Part shown: piece after piece, positions 31,794 to 39,960 of the stretch
Position numbering within the stretch: position 1 is the stretch's first letter
Layout of the letters: each line of letters starts with the position of its first letter
Source: an uncultured Clostridium sp.
GTDB taxonomy: Bacteria; Bacillota; Clostridia; TANB77; CAG-508
Length of the DNA: 50,381 bases
NCBI GenBank assembly: GCA_946548575.1
Contig: CAMNPT010000005.1
Coordinates: 1 to 50,381 of the forward strand
Direction of reading: 5' to 3'
Position numbers and translations under genes: made by a program
Notes under the pieces: generated by a model
Told to the model about the DNA's origin: nothing
Database searches by the model: none
The model's input: only the letters and a program-made list of their open reading frames with translations

Positions 31794-33007
31794 TATTATA
31801 AAAAAAATTCTAGCAATTATTTTAATAATTATATTTATGATTTCCTTTTCAACCTCATATTCATCTTTAAATTTAGACGATTTAACATATGTTATCGCCA
31901 TTCGGAATAGACTCTTCAGAAAATAATAAATTAGAAGTAAGTTTTCAATTTACCCAACCTATACCAGCAGAATCTGGATCAACCGAAAAAGTCGAACCAA
32001 TTTTAAATACTGTAACAAGTTCTTCTATTAGTAATGCAATAAATTTAGTAAATAGTTATTTAGGTAAATCCATAAATTTATCACATTGTAAAGTAATTAT
32101 AATTTCTGAAAAATTGGCTATGCAAGGAATATCTGAAGAAATTTATACTTTAATTAACGATACTCAAATAAGACCATCTACAAATATCATTGTTAGTAAA
32201 TGTACAGCAAAATACTATCTTACTGAAACAAAACCAGAAATGGAAAATTTAATTTCTAAATATTATGAAACATTTACAGCCTCAAGCAAATTTGTAGGAT
32301 ATATGCCAAATGCAACAATAGGAAACTTTTTTAATTCCTTATCATCTAATACATGTGAACCTTATGCTATTTTAGGAGGAATAAATAAAGAACAACAAAA
32401 AAACACAAATGAATTTAATTCTCAAAAAGATTACACAATAAAAGCAAGTGAATCATCAATACAAGGCGAAAATAATGCAGAAAATATTGGTGTTGCTGTA
32501 TTTAAAAATGATAAATTAGTTGGTGAATTAAATGGTTTAGAAACAATCTCATTTTTAAATATTAGAAATGACTTAAATCGTTTTTTGATTTCAATTCCAG
32601 ATCCATCAGACGAAAATAATTACTTAGATATTTATATGTCTCCTGTAAATAAGGTAAAAATTAAAATTGATACCTCAACAACCACACCATATATTAAATT
32701 AAAATTTAAACTATCTGGAAGAATATATTCTATTTCAGAAAACACTAAAAATTTATCCACTAACTCTTTAGCTATGATTTCAGATAGTTGTAATAAATAT
32801 CTAGAAACCATTTTTTTAGAATATTTATATACAACTTCTAAAAATCTAAAATCTGACATAAATGCACTTGGAAATTACGCTTTAAGTAATTTTTTCACTA
32901 CCACTGATTTTGAAAATTATAATTGGCTAGAAAATTATCAAAACGCATTTTTTGATGTTGAAGTAGACTCTTCTGTAAAATCAGGAATGTTGCTTACAGG
33001 AAATTAA
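31786..33007 (+). CDS. gerAC: Spore germination protein GerAC, read through a CGGA +1 frameshift
   Basis: Third GerA receptor subunit, located at the membrane surface. The first 39 codons give a hydrophobic signal (about 5-23) and NLDDLTYVIAI. Frame 0 then reads CGG and stops seven codons later. Skipping one C at 31903 gives GIDSSENNKLEVSFQF and a complete Ger(x)C domain of 367 more residues, 406 in total. The family motif VIAIGID is rebuilt exactly at the junction. The usual lipobox Cys is absent: the signal ends SFSTSYSS, so the protein may not be a lipoprotein. AAAGGA lies upstream of the ATG inside gerAB. Confidence 0.9.
31903..31906 (+). other. CGGA +1 frameshift site in gerAC
   Basis: ATT-CGG-AAT in frame 0 versus ATT-(C)-GGA-ATA, which rebuilds the family motif AIGID. 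Confidence 0.9.
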
Positions 33008-33058
33008 TATCTTCATATATAGAAATCAGAAAAATATTCGAAGGTTCGGAGGAATATA

Positions 33059-33238
33059 ATGACTATTTTTATTTATAATTTAATATTTTTAATTATTAGT
33101 ATTTATATTTTAGGAAATACTATTGGTTATGCTGTTTATGAAATAAAACAGTTTAATAATAAATTCGGCGGAATAACTATAATTGTATTTTCTATATTTG
33201 TAGTTATCTTTTCTAATGCTATGATGTGGACAAACTGA
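33059..33238 (+). CDS. Small two-helix membrane protein at the end of the gerA operon
   Basis: A 59-residue ORF with a strong TCGGAGG site seven bases before ATG. It has two hydrophobic segments (about 3-25 and 38-56) joined by a short charged loop (YEIKQFNNKFGG). It is 51 bases downstream of gerAC on the same strand, so it is probably co-transcribed. Some germination receptor operons carry a small fourth subunit (GerD/GerAD-type two-helix proteins); this could be one, but I cannot show homology. Its TGA stop is the first three bases of the hairpin element. Confidence 0.6.
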   Translation: MTIFIYNLIFLIISIYILGNTIGYAVYEIKQFNNKFGGITIIVFSIFVVIFSNAMMWTN

Positions 33239-33738
33239 GGGATTAAGGGACGTTCTTTTTTTCCCTCTTTTGGGGATTTGGGGACACTCCTTTGGTTTCA
33301 TAAGCTGAGGTATGTGTCCTTATTTTTTTATTTAATCGTTCATTGCGTTCAAAAAAATATTGTAAATTATTAGAATGCGCCTCTTTCATGCTCAAAATTA
33401 ATATATTTATTATTTGCAATTGCCATTCCGAATGTGACTAGAGTAAGGTTAGAAATTCAAAATTATTTTGTGGAAAGAGTTCGTGTTTAACACGGAAGGG
33501 TGCCACAAAATAATTTTAGAATTTCTTAGCTTATGTCGGAAACCGAGGAATGAAATAAAAATAATAAATATATTAATTTTGCCCTGAACATTCCTCATTC
33601 TAATAATTAACAATTTTTAATTTTCACTTTAATCAATCATAAATAAAAAAATAAGGACACATACCTCAGCTTATGAAACCAAAGGAGTGTCCCCAAATCC
33701 CCAAAAGAGGGAAAAAAAGAACGTCCCTTAATCCCTCA
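33236..33738. mobile_element. Giant-hairpin element, copy 2, with transposon-type terminal inverted repeats
   Basis: A 503-bp non-coding element whose two ends are essentially perfect inverted repeats of about 95 bp, from TGAGGGATTAAGGGACG inward to the ATTTTTTTATTTA segment. The outer 55 bases match the ends of the transposon at 38989-39960. The inside is the same imperfect hairpin as copies 1 and 3. It carries no transposase, so it behaves like a MITE mobilised in trans. The left end supplies the stop of the small membrane ORF; the right end supplies the last two codons and stop of rnr. The gap 33239-33727 has no gene. Confidence 0.8.
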
Positions 33739-35473
33739 TTGCAAAGTCCACTTGCCTTAATATTTTACTTGCCTTTATTACTTGAACTTTGACTTTATCT
33801 CCAATTTTATATATTATATTAGATTTTTCCCCTATTAATCTTTTTCTATCTTCATCATAAATAAAATAATCATCACCCATATCTTCAAATCTTACCAATC
33901 CTTCTACTGTATTATCCAATTCAACAAACATTCCGAAAGAAGTTACTGATGATACAATTCCTTCATAAATTTCTCCTATTTTGTTTTCCATATATTCTGC
34001 TTTTTTCATATCTTCTGCTTCTCTTTCTACCTGTGTAGCTATTCTTTCTCTTTCAGATGATTTATTAGCTCTATCTGTTGCCTGTTCTAAATGTTCTTCA
34101 ATCCATTGTTCATTTAACAAATAATTATTTTCTAAATATTTAGATATAATTCTGTGTATAAATAAATCTGGATATCTTCTTATCGGTGATGTAAAATGAC
34201 AATAATATTTACTTGCTATTCCAAAATGTCCTTTATTTTCTGATTCATATCTTGCTACTTTTAATGTTCTTAATAATAGTGTTGATATTACTTTTTCTTC
34301 CTCTTTTCCTTTTATTTTTTCTAATATTTTTGCAAATTCTTTTGGATATATATTATCTTTATTAGCTTTTATTTTTAATCCAAAATTAAACAAAAATTTA
34401 TTTAATTCTTGTATTTTTTCTAAATCTGGTTTTTCATGTACACGATAAATAAATGGTGCAGAAAGCCAATAAAATTTTTCTGCTATTGTCTCATTTGCTA
34501 TTAGCATAAATTGTTCTATTATTTCATTTGCAAATGTTATTTTATATTTACCTATATTAATAGGTCTGCCATTTAAATCTAATTCTATTTTACTTTCTGG
34601 AATTTCTAAATTTACATACCCTTCTTGTAATCTTCTATTTTTTAAAATTAAAGCAAGTTCTTCCATATTTTTAAAATCCTGAATGTAAGGCTTATACTTC
34701 TTCAAAATAGCTTTATCTGTTCCATCTATTATTTTTTGAACATCTGTATAAGTCATTCTTTTTGATACTCTAATTACACTTTTATATATTTCAGATGATG
34801 TTACTCTTCCTTTTTTATCTATTTCCATTGAACATGATAAAGTAAATCTGTCTTCTCCTTCATTCAAACTACATATTCCATTAGATAATTCTTTTGGAAG
34901 CATTGGTATTACTCTATTTAACATATAAATACTTGTTCCTCTAATTAAAGCCTCCCTATCTAATAAACTATTTTCTTTTACATAGTAACTTACATCTGCA
35001 ATATGAACATCTAATTTATAGTTTCCATTTTCAAGTTTTTCCACTCTTACAGCATCATCTAAATCTTTTGCATCTTCTCCGTCAATTGTAAATATAGTTT
35101 TATTTCTCAAGTCTATTCTATTTTTTATATCTTTTTCATTAATTTTTTTACCGCAATTAATTGCTTCTTCTAATACAGGTGCAGGAAATTCTTCTGGTAG
35201 ATTATAAGATTTAATTAGTGATATCATATCTACCCCAGCTTCATTTATATCTCCTAAAACCTCTACAACTTTTCCTTCAGGCTTATTATCCTTTATAGCA
35301 GGTTTTATAATTTCAACTACAACTTTATAATTATTTTTTGCCTTTTTAGCTTTTCTTTTTGGAATATAAATGTCACTTGTAAACTCTTTTTTATTATCTG
35401 GAATTACAAAACCAAAATCTTTACTTTTTTGAAAAGTTCCTACAACTAATATTTTTTCTTTACTTTTCTCCAA
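33728..35473 (-). CDS. rnr: Ribonuclease R (RNB family 3'-5' exoribonuclease)
   Basis: Degrades structured RNA processively from the 3' end. The order is a cold-shock-like OB domain (GTFQKSKDFGFVIPD), the catalytic RNB domain with TIDGEDAKDLDDAV (metal-binding acidic residues) and HFTSPIRRYPDLF, and a C-terminal S1 domain (GEIYEGIVSSVTSFGMFVE). At about 580 residues it lacks the N-terminal helix-turn-helix of many RNase R proteins. The frame extends to 35524, but AGGAGT eight bases before TTG 35473 favours that start. The last residues, MRD and the TAA, are contributed by the end of the hairpin element. It follows secG, the usual Bacillota order secG-rnr; smpB is not next to it. Confidence 0.9.
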   Translation of the reverse strand: MEKSKEKILVVGTFQKSKDFGFVIPDNKKEFTSDIYIPKRKAKKAKNNYKVVVEIIKPAIKDNKPEGKVVEVLGDINEAGVDMISLIKSYNLPEEFPAPVLEEAINCGKKINEKDIKNRIDLRNKTIFTIDGEDAKDLDDAVRVEKLENGNYKLDVHIADVSYYVKENSLLDREALIRGTSIYMLNRVIPMLPKELSNGICSLNEGEDRFTLSCSMEIDKKGRVTSSEIYKSVIRVSKRMTYTDVQKIIDGTDKAILKKYKPYIQDFKNMEELALILKNRRLQEGYVNLEIPESKIELDLNGRPINIGKYKITFANEIIEQFMLIANETIAEKFYWLSAPFIYRVHEKPDLEKIQELNKFLFNFGLKIKANKDNIYPKEFAKILEKIKGKEEEKVISTLLLRTLKVARYESENKGHFGIASKYYCHFTSPIRRYPDLFIHRIISKYLENNYLLNEQWIEEHLEQATDRANKSSERERIATQVEREAEDMKKAEYMENKIGEIYEGIVSSVTSFGMFVELDNTVEGLVRFEDMGDDYFIYDEDRKRLIGEKSNIIYKIGDKVKVQVIKASKILRQVDFAMRD

Positions 35474-35537
35474 TTGTTCACACTCCTTTTTTTTATTTTT
35501 TGTAAATATTTTTACTTTATTCATAAATACAAAAAAA

Positions 35538-35559
35538 TGGTAGTTTATGAAAAACTACC
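35538..35559 (-). terminator. Terminator between secG and rnr
   Basis: GGTAGTTT / AAACTACC stem with a five-base loop and a run of Ts on the minus strand, 13 bases after the secG stop. Confidence 0.75.
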
Positions 35560-35571
35560 TTTTTACAATTT

Positions 35572-35820
35572 CTATGCCATATATAGAATTCCTAATACAA
35601 TTGTTAATATTACGAATATTACTGATAAAATTATTGTCCATCTTTTTTGTTTTCCTTCTTTGGTTCTTGCTTTGTTTTTTTCAAAAAAGTTATTTGTTGA
35701 TGTACCTGTTATAGTAGATGAAAGACCTCCATCTTCTTTTGTTTGTATAAGTGTTAACACTATTAAAACTACAGCTACTATTAAATAAATTGCTATTAAT
35801 ATTCCTTTTACTATTTCCAT
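35572..35820 (-). CDS. secG: Preprotein translocase subunit SecG
   Basis: Auxiliary membrane subunit of the SecYEG channel. The 82-residue protein has two membrane helices (about 4-25 and 60-80) and the conserved cytoplasmic loop TKEDGGLSSTITG followed by the FFEKNKARTKE segment. Length and motif are typical. TAGGAGG precedes the ATG. It is followed by a terminator and rnr. Confidence 0.95.
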   Translation of the reverse strand: MEIVKGILIAIYLIVAVVLIVLTLIQTKEDGGLSSTITGTSTNNFFEKNKARTKEGKQKRWTIILSVIFVILTIVLGILYMA

Positions 35821-35931
35821 TTGTATGTCCTCCTAACGGTTTTTTCCATAATTACTAAAATATTGTAACATATAATTTATAAAAATGCAACTATTTGTTT
35901 AAAAAAATGAAAGTCATGTATCTTTTTATGC

Positions 35932-35960
35932 TTGACAATAATAATTTTTAGTCATATACT
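35932..35960 (+). promoter_or_regulatory. Strong sigma-A promoter of the por operon
   Basis: TTGACA (35932-35937), 17 bases, TATACT (35955-35960), 37 bases ahead of the first por start codon. Confidence 0.85.
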
Positions 35961-35996
35961 TACCTTATAAAAATACAAAAAGGAGGCCATTAAAAT

Positions 35997-36575
35997 ATGG
36001 AAAATATGATTGAAATCAGATGGCACGGCAGAGGCGGTCAAGGTGCTAAAACTGCTTCACTTTTACTTGCAGATGCAGCTTTTAACACAGGTAAATATAT
36101 TCAAGGTTTTCCCGAATATGGACCAGAAAGAATGGGTGCCCCTATTACTGCTTATAATAGAATAAGCGAAAATCCAATTACAATACATTCAAACATTTAT
36201 GAACCAGATTATGTAGTTGTAGTAGACGATACTCTTTTAGAGTCTGTAAATGTTACATCTGGTTTAAAAGAAACCGGAGCAATTGTTATTAATACAACAA
36301 AAGATAGCGAATATTTAAGAAGTGTTTTAAAAGGTTATACTGGAGATATTTATACAATTGATGCTAGAACAATATCAGAAAATGCACTTGGAAAATATTT
36401 TCCAAATGTTCCAATGCTTGCAGCAATTGTTAAAGTTAGTGGTGTTATGTCAGATGAAGATTTAATAAAAGATATGGAAGGTTCTTTTAAACACAAATTT
36501 GCTAAAAAACCTGAGGTTATTGAAGGTAATATGAAAGCCTTAGAAATAGCATTGAAGGAGGTTAAAAAAATATGA
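35997..36575 (+). CDS. porG: Pyruvate:ferredoxin oxidoreductase, gamma subunit
   Basis: Part of the four-subunit enzyme that oxidatively decarboxylates pyruvate to acetyl-CoA and reduces ferredoxin. The 192-residue protein has the family start IRWHGRGGQGAKTAS and GFPEYGPERMGAPITAYNR. AAAGGAGG precedes the ATG. First gene of porG-porD-porA-porB, overlapping porD by four bases (ATGA). The split-subunit architecture fits the Por/Vor group; pyruvate as substrate is the usual assignment for this gene order but other 2-oxoacids are possible. Confidence 0.9.
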   Translation: MENMIEIRWHGRGGQGAKTASLLLADAAFNTGKYIQGFPEYGPERMGAPITAYNRISENPITIHSNIYEPDYVVVVDDTLLESVNVTSGLKETGAIVINTTKDSEYLRSVLKGYTGDIYTIDARTISENALGKYFPNVPMLAAIVKVSGVMSDEDLIKDMEGSFKHKFAKKPEVIEGNMKALEIALKEVKKI

Positions 36576-36862
36576 CAAATATAAATAATACAACACCAAT
36601 GGAGAAAATGACTCCAGGTGGAGACATTTATACTTCTGGTAATGCAGTAGAATTTAAAACTGGTGATTGGAGAAGTATAAAACCAATTTTTTTAAGTGAA
36701 AAATGTAAACAATGTGGAATGTGTTTCCCAGTTTGCCCAGATGATGCAATTCCTGTAAACTCAGATTGCAATAGAGAAGATTTTAATTATGATTATTGCA
36801 AAGGTTGTGGAGTTTGCGCTAAAGTTTGTCCATTTGGAGCAATTGAAATGAAGGAGGAATAA
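36572..36862 (+). CDS. porD: Pyruvate:ferredoxin oxidoreductase, delta (ferredoxin) subunit
   Basis: The electron-transfer subunit, 96 residues, with two [4Fe-4S] motifs: CKQCGMCFPVCP and CKGCGVCAKVCP. The N-terminal part (about 1-45) contains the DWRSIKP segment typical of PorD. It overlaps the gamma gene by four bases, implying coupled translation, and is followed after four bases by porA. Confidence 0.93.
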   Translation: MTNINNTTPMEKMTPGGDIYTSGNAVEFKTGDWRSIKPIFLSEKCKQCGMCFPVCPDDAIPVNSDCNREDFNYDYCKGCGVCAKVCPFGAIEMKEE

Positions 36863-36866
36863 AAAT

Positions 36867-38057
36867 ATGAGTATAAGAGAAAGACTAAGTGGAAATGAAG
36901 CAGCTGCAATTGCTATGAAACAAATTAACCCAGATGTTGTAGCAGCATTCCCTATTACACCATCAACAGAAATACCTCAATACTTTTCAACATTTGTAGC
37001 AAATGGTGCAGTTGATACTGAATTTGTTGCAGTTGAAAGTGAACATAGTGCTATGTCTGCATGTATAGGTGCCGAAGCTGCTGGAGCAAGAGCTATGACA
37101 GCAACTTCATCAAACGGATTATCACTAATGTGGGAAATGATTTATATAGCTTCAAGCTTAAGATTACCTATTGTTTTATCATTAGTAAATAGAGCTGTAT
37201 CTGGACCACTAAATATTCATAATGATCACTCAGATGCAATGGGAGTTAGAGATGCAGGATGGATTATGTTATTTTCAGAAAATAATCAGGAAGCCTATGA
37301 TAATACATTAATGGCTCATAGAATTGGTGAAAATAAAGATGTTATGCTACCTGTAATGATCTGTCAAGATGGTTTTATAACATCACATTCAATTGAAAAT
37401 ATTGAATTATTAGAAGATGATGTAGCTAAAAATTTTGTTGGAGAATATCATCCTGAACATTATTTATTAAACGAAAAAGAACCAATTGCAGTTGGACCAT
37501 TAGATTTACAAGCATATTTATTTGAACATAAAGCTCAACAAGGAGAAGCAATGAAAAATGCAAAAAAAGTTATTTTGCAAGTTGCTGAAGAATTTGAAAA
37601 AATCACAGGAAGAAAATATGGATTTTTTGAAGAATACAAATTAGATGATGCAGAAATTGCTGTTGTATGTATGAACTCAACTGCAGGCACTACAAAATAT
37701 GTTGTAGATGAATTAAGAAATAAAGGAATTAAAGCAGGATTACTAAAAATACGTGTATTTAGACCTTTCCCTACTGAAGAAGTTGCAAATGCTATTTCAC
37801 ATCTAAAAGCTGTAGCAATTTTAGACAAATCTAATTCATTAAATGCTGCTGGAGGTGCCTTATTTGAAGATGTAGTATCTAGTTTATATGTAAATAATAA
37901 AAATGTACCAGCTGTAAACTATATTTACGGAATTGGTGGAAGAGATACAAAATCTGATGATATAGAAAAAGTATATAATGATTTATTACAAATTGCAGAA
38001 CAAGGAAAAGTAGAAAACCCATATAGATACCTAGGTCTAAGAAAGGAAGGTGTATAA
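36867..38057 (+). CDS. porA: Pyruvate:ferredoxin oxidoreductase, alpha subunit
   Basis: 396 residues. It has the pyrimidine-binding domain with AAFPITPSTEIPQYF, EFVAVESEHSAMSA and GARAMTATSSNGLSLM. The C-terminal domain (about 260-390) carries the transketolase-C-like fold with GLLKIRVFRPFP and AVAILDKSNSL. The distinct length and separate genes for the other subunits show the four-subunit form rather than the single-chain clostridial enzyme. AAGGAGG is close to the start. Confidence 0.93.
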   Translation: MSIRERLSGNEAAAIAMKQINPDVVAAFPITPSTEIPQYFSTFVANGAVDTEFVAVESEHSAMSACIGAEAAGARAMTATSSNGLSLMWEMIYIASSLRLPIVLSLVNRAVSGPLNIHNDHSDAMGVRDAGWIMLFSENNQEAYDNTLMAHRIGENKDVMLPVMICQDGFITSHSIENIELLEDDVAKNFVGEYHPEHYLLNEKEPIAVGPLDLQAYLFEHKAQQGEAMKNAKKVILQVAEEFEKITGRKYGFFEEYKLDDAEIAVVCMNSTAGTTKYVVDELRNKGIKAGLLKIRVFRPFPTEEVANAISHLKAVAILDKSNSLNAAGGALFEDVVSSLYVNNKNVPAVNYIYGIGGRDTKSDDIEKVYNDLLQIAEQGKVENPYRYLGLRKEGV

Positions 38058-38058
38058 T

Positions 38059-38997
38059 ATGCCTTATAATGTGAAAGAAATAGTAGCTAACAAACCTTCA
38101 AGATTTACTGCAGGACATAGAATGTGTGCTGGATGTGGCGCTCCTCCAGTTGCAAGAATGGTAATGAGAGCACTAAAACCTGAAGATCATGCTGTAGTCG
38201 CAAATGCTACAGGATGTATGGAAGTATCAACATTTATATATCCATACTCAGCTTGGACAGACTCATTTATTCATACAGCATTTGAAAGTGCTGGAGCTAC
38301 ATTATCTGGTGTAGAAGCTGCATATAACTCAATGAAAAAACAAGGAAAAATAAACAATACAACCAAATTCATTGCTTTTGGTGGAGATGGTGGAACATAC
38401 GATATAGGACTTCAAAGCTTATCTGGAGCAATGGAACGTGGACATGATATGGTATATGTTTGTTACGATAATGGAGCATATATGAACACAGGAATACAAC
38501 GTTCATCAGCAACACCAAGATTTGCAGATACAACAACATCACCAGCAGGAACAGTTATTCCCGGAAAAATGCAATCAAGAAAAGATTTAACTAAAGTTTT
38601 AGCAGGACATCATTTACCTTATGTGGCTCAAACAATTGGATATATGAATTTTAAAGATTTATATGAAAAAGCAGAAAAAGCAATATACACAGAAGGACCA
38701 ACATTTTTAAATGTAATGGCACCATGCCCAAGAGGATGGGGATATCCAACAGATATGTTAATGCAAATAAATAAACTAGCAGTTGAAACATGCTACTGGC
38801 CATTATATGAAGTAATAGATGGTAAATACAAAATAAACTATAAACCTACAAACAAGCTACCAATAGAAGAATTTTTAAAACCTCAAAAAAGATTTAGACA
38901 TATGTTTAAACCAGGAAATGAGTGGATGATAGAAGAATTCCAAAAAGAAGTAGATAAAAGATGGCAAGAACTTTTAGATTTAGAAGAAAGGGATTAG
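38059..38997 (+). CDS. porB: Pyruvate:ferredoxin oxidoreductase, beta subunit
   Basis: Thiamine-diphosphate and Fe-S binding subunit of about 312 residues. It has CAGCGAPP and a third Cys in NATGCMEVS for the proximal cluster, and the thiamine-diphosphate motif GGDGGTYDIGLQSLSGAMER with YDNGAYMNTG. The GTG at 38050 is part of the GGAAGG region; ATG 38059 is the better start. The C-terminal Arg-Asp and the TAG stop are encoded by the left end of the downstream transposon, so the native tail has been trimmed or replaced by a few residues. Confidence 0.93.
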   Translation: MPYNVKEIVANKPSRFTAGHRMCAGCGAPPVARMVMRALKPEDHAVVANATGCMEVSTFIYPYSAWTDSFIHTAFESAGATLSGVEAAYNSMKKQGKINNTTKFIAFGGDGGTYDIGLQSLSGAMERGHDMVYVCYDNGAYMNTGIQRSSATPRFADTTTSPAGTVIPGKMQSRKDLTKVLAGHHLPYVAQTIGYMNFKDLYEKAEKAIYTEGPTFLNVMAPCPRGWGYPTDMLMQINKLAVETCYWPLYEVIDGKYKINYKPTNKLPIEEFLKPQKRFRHMFKPGNEWMIEEFQKEVDKRWQELLDLEERD

Positions 38998-39960
38998 GGG
39001 ACGTTCTTTCCTTCCCTAAAACAGGGATTGAGTGACACTCTTTCCCTTTTTAATTTTGCTTTAAAATATTAGTAATTCTGTTTTTACCTATTTTTAAATA
39101 TTCAGATATTTGTTTATTACTAACATTGTTTGTATTTCTATCATTTCTTATTTCTTTTAATAATGAACCAATAAAGTAATTATTTTTTCTTAATATTTCA
39201 ATATTTATTTGATTTTTTATACAAAATTGTTTGATTATTTTTTCTACATCTTTTAAAGATGTCTTAGGAGCACTCACATCCAACATACCTTCTTCATTAA
39301 AATTTTTATGTATATAATCAAATTGCTCCATATAATTTGTTTGATTAAATATTTTTTTAATAACTGCTTTTTGCATTTTCTTTTCTTTATATAAATTATA
39401 AGACGAATAAGAATAATCTTTAATATCCTTTACTTTTTTTGCTTTCACAGGGTTATTATGTATATATGCCAAACAATTAAATAAATGTTCATTATCTTCT
39501 ATTTGTTGAACATTAAATCTGTCTCTAAATACATATCCAACTCTATTTTCTTTTTTATTATACCAACGAGCATATGACGTATTTGTTTGACTCATTAGTC
39601 TTGACAAATTTTCTATTTCCTCACAATATATTAATAAATGAACATGATTATCCATAATACAATAAGCTAAAACATACATATTTTTATAATGTTTTAAATT
39701 ATTAAACAATAAATTAGAATATTTATTTTTTTCTTGATTACCCTCAAAAATATATTTTCTTTCAATACCTTGAACCATGACATGATTGTAGTTTGATATT
39801 ATATCCTTTCTTGCTATTCTAGGCATTTTACCTCCCTTCTGTTATTACTTATAAATTTTTTTTGAAAATATTTAGATAAAAAAAACATGAATAAAATTTT
39901 TTTAGAGGAGTGTCCCTCAATCCCTGTTTTAGGGAAAAAAAGAACGTCCCCTAATCCCTC
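38989..39960. mobile_element. Transposon with RAYT-type transposase
   Basis: A 972-bp element bounded by inverted repeats of about 52 bp (AGGGATTAGGGGACGTTCTT at the left, complement at the right) that differ at only a few positions. The repeats themselves contain a sub-palindrome (CCCTAAAACAGGG). The interior holds one transposase gene on the minus strand. The same ends flank the hairpin element at 33236-33738 and the right end of 48419-48876. The left end ends porB; the right end ends the flippase-like gene. Confidence 0.82.
39050..39826 (-). CDS. REP-associated tyrosine transposase (Y1/HUH family)
   Basis: Single-strand HUH transposase of the IS200-related group. The 258-residue protein starts with MPRIARKDIISNYNHVMVQG. 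The HUH pair is DNHVHLLIY and the catalytic Tyr lies in CLAYIHNNPVKA, as in RAYT proteins. The C-terminal region (about 170-258) adds a helical DNA-binding part, ending in a helix-turn-helix-like segment (NKQISEYLKIGKNRITNIL). All catalytic residues are present, so it may be active. Classical RAYTs act on short palindromic repeats, which fits the hairpin-rich ends here and the non-coding hairpin copies elsewhere in the window. Confidence 0.87.
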   Translation of the reverse strand: MPRIARKDIISNYNHVMVQGIERKYIFEGNQEKNKYSNLLFNNLKHYKNMYVLAYCIMDNHVHLLIYCEEIENLSRLMSQTNTSYARWYNKKENRVGYVFRDRFNVQQIEDNEHLFNCLAYIHNNPVKAKKVKDIKDYSYSSYNLYKEKKMQKAVIKKIFNQTNYMEQFDYIHKNFNEEGMLDVSAPKTSLKDVEKIIKQFCIKNQINIEILRKNNYFIGSLLKEIRNDRNTNNVSNKQISEYLKIGKNRITNILKQN

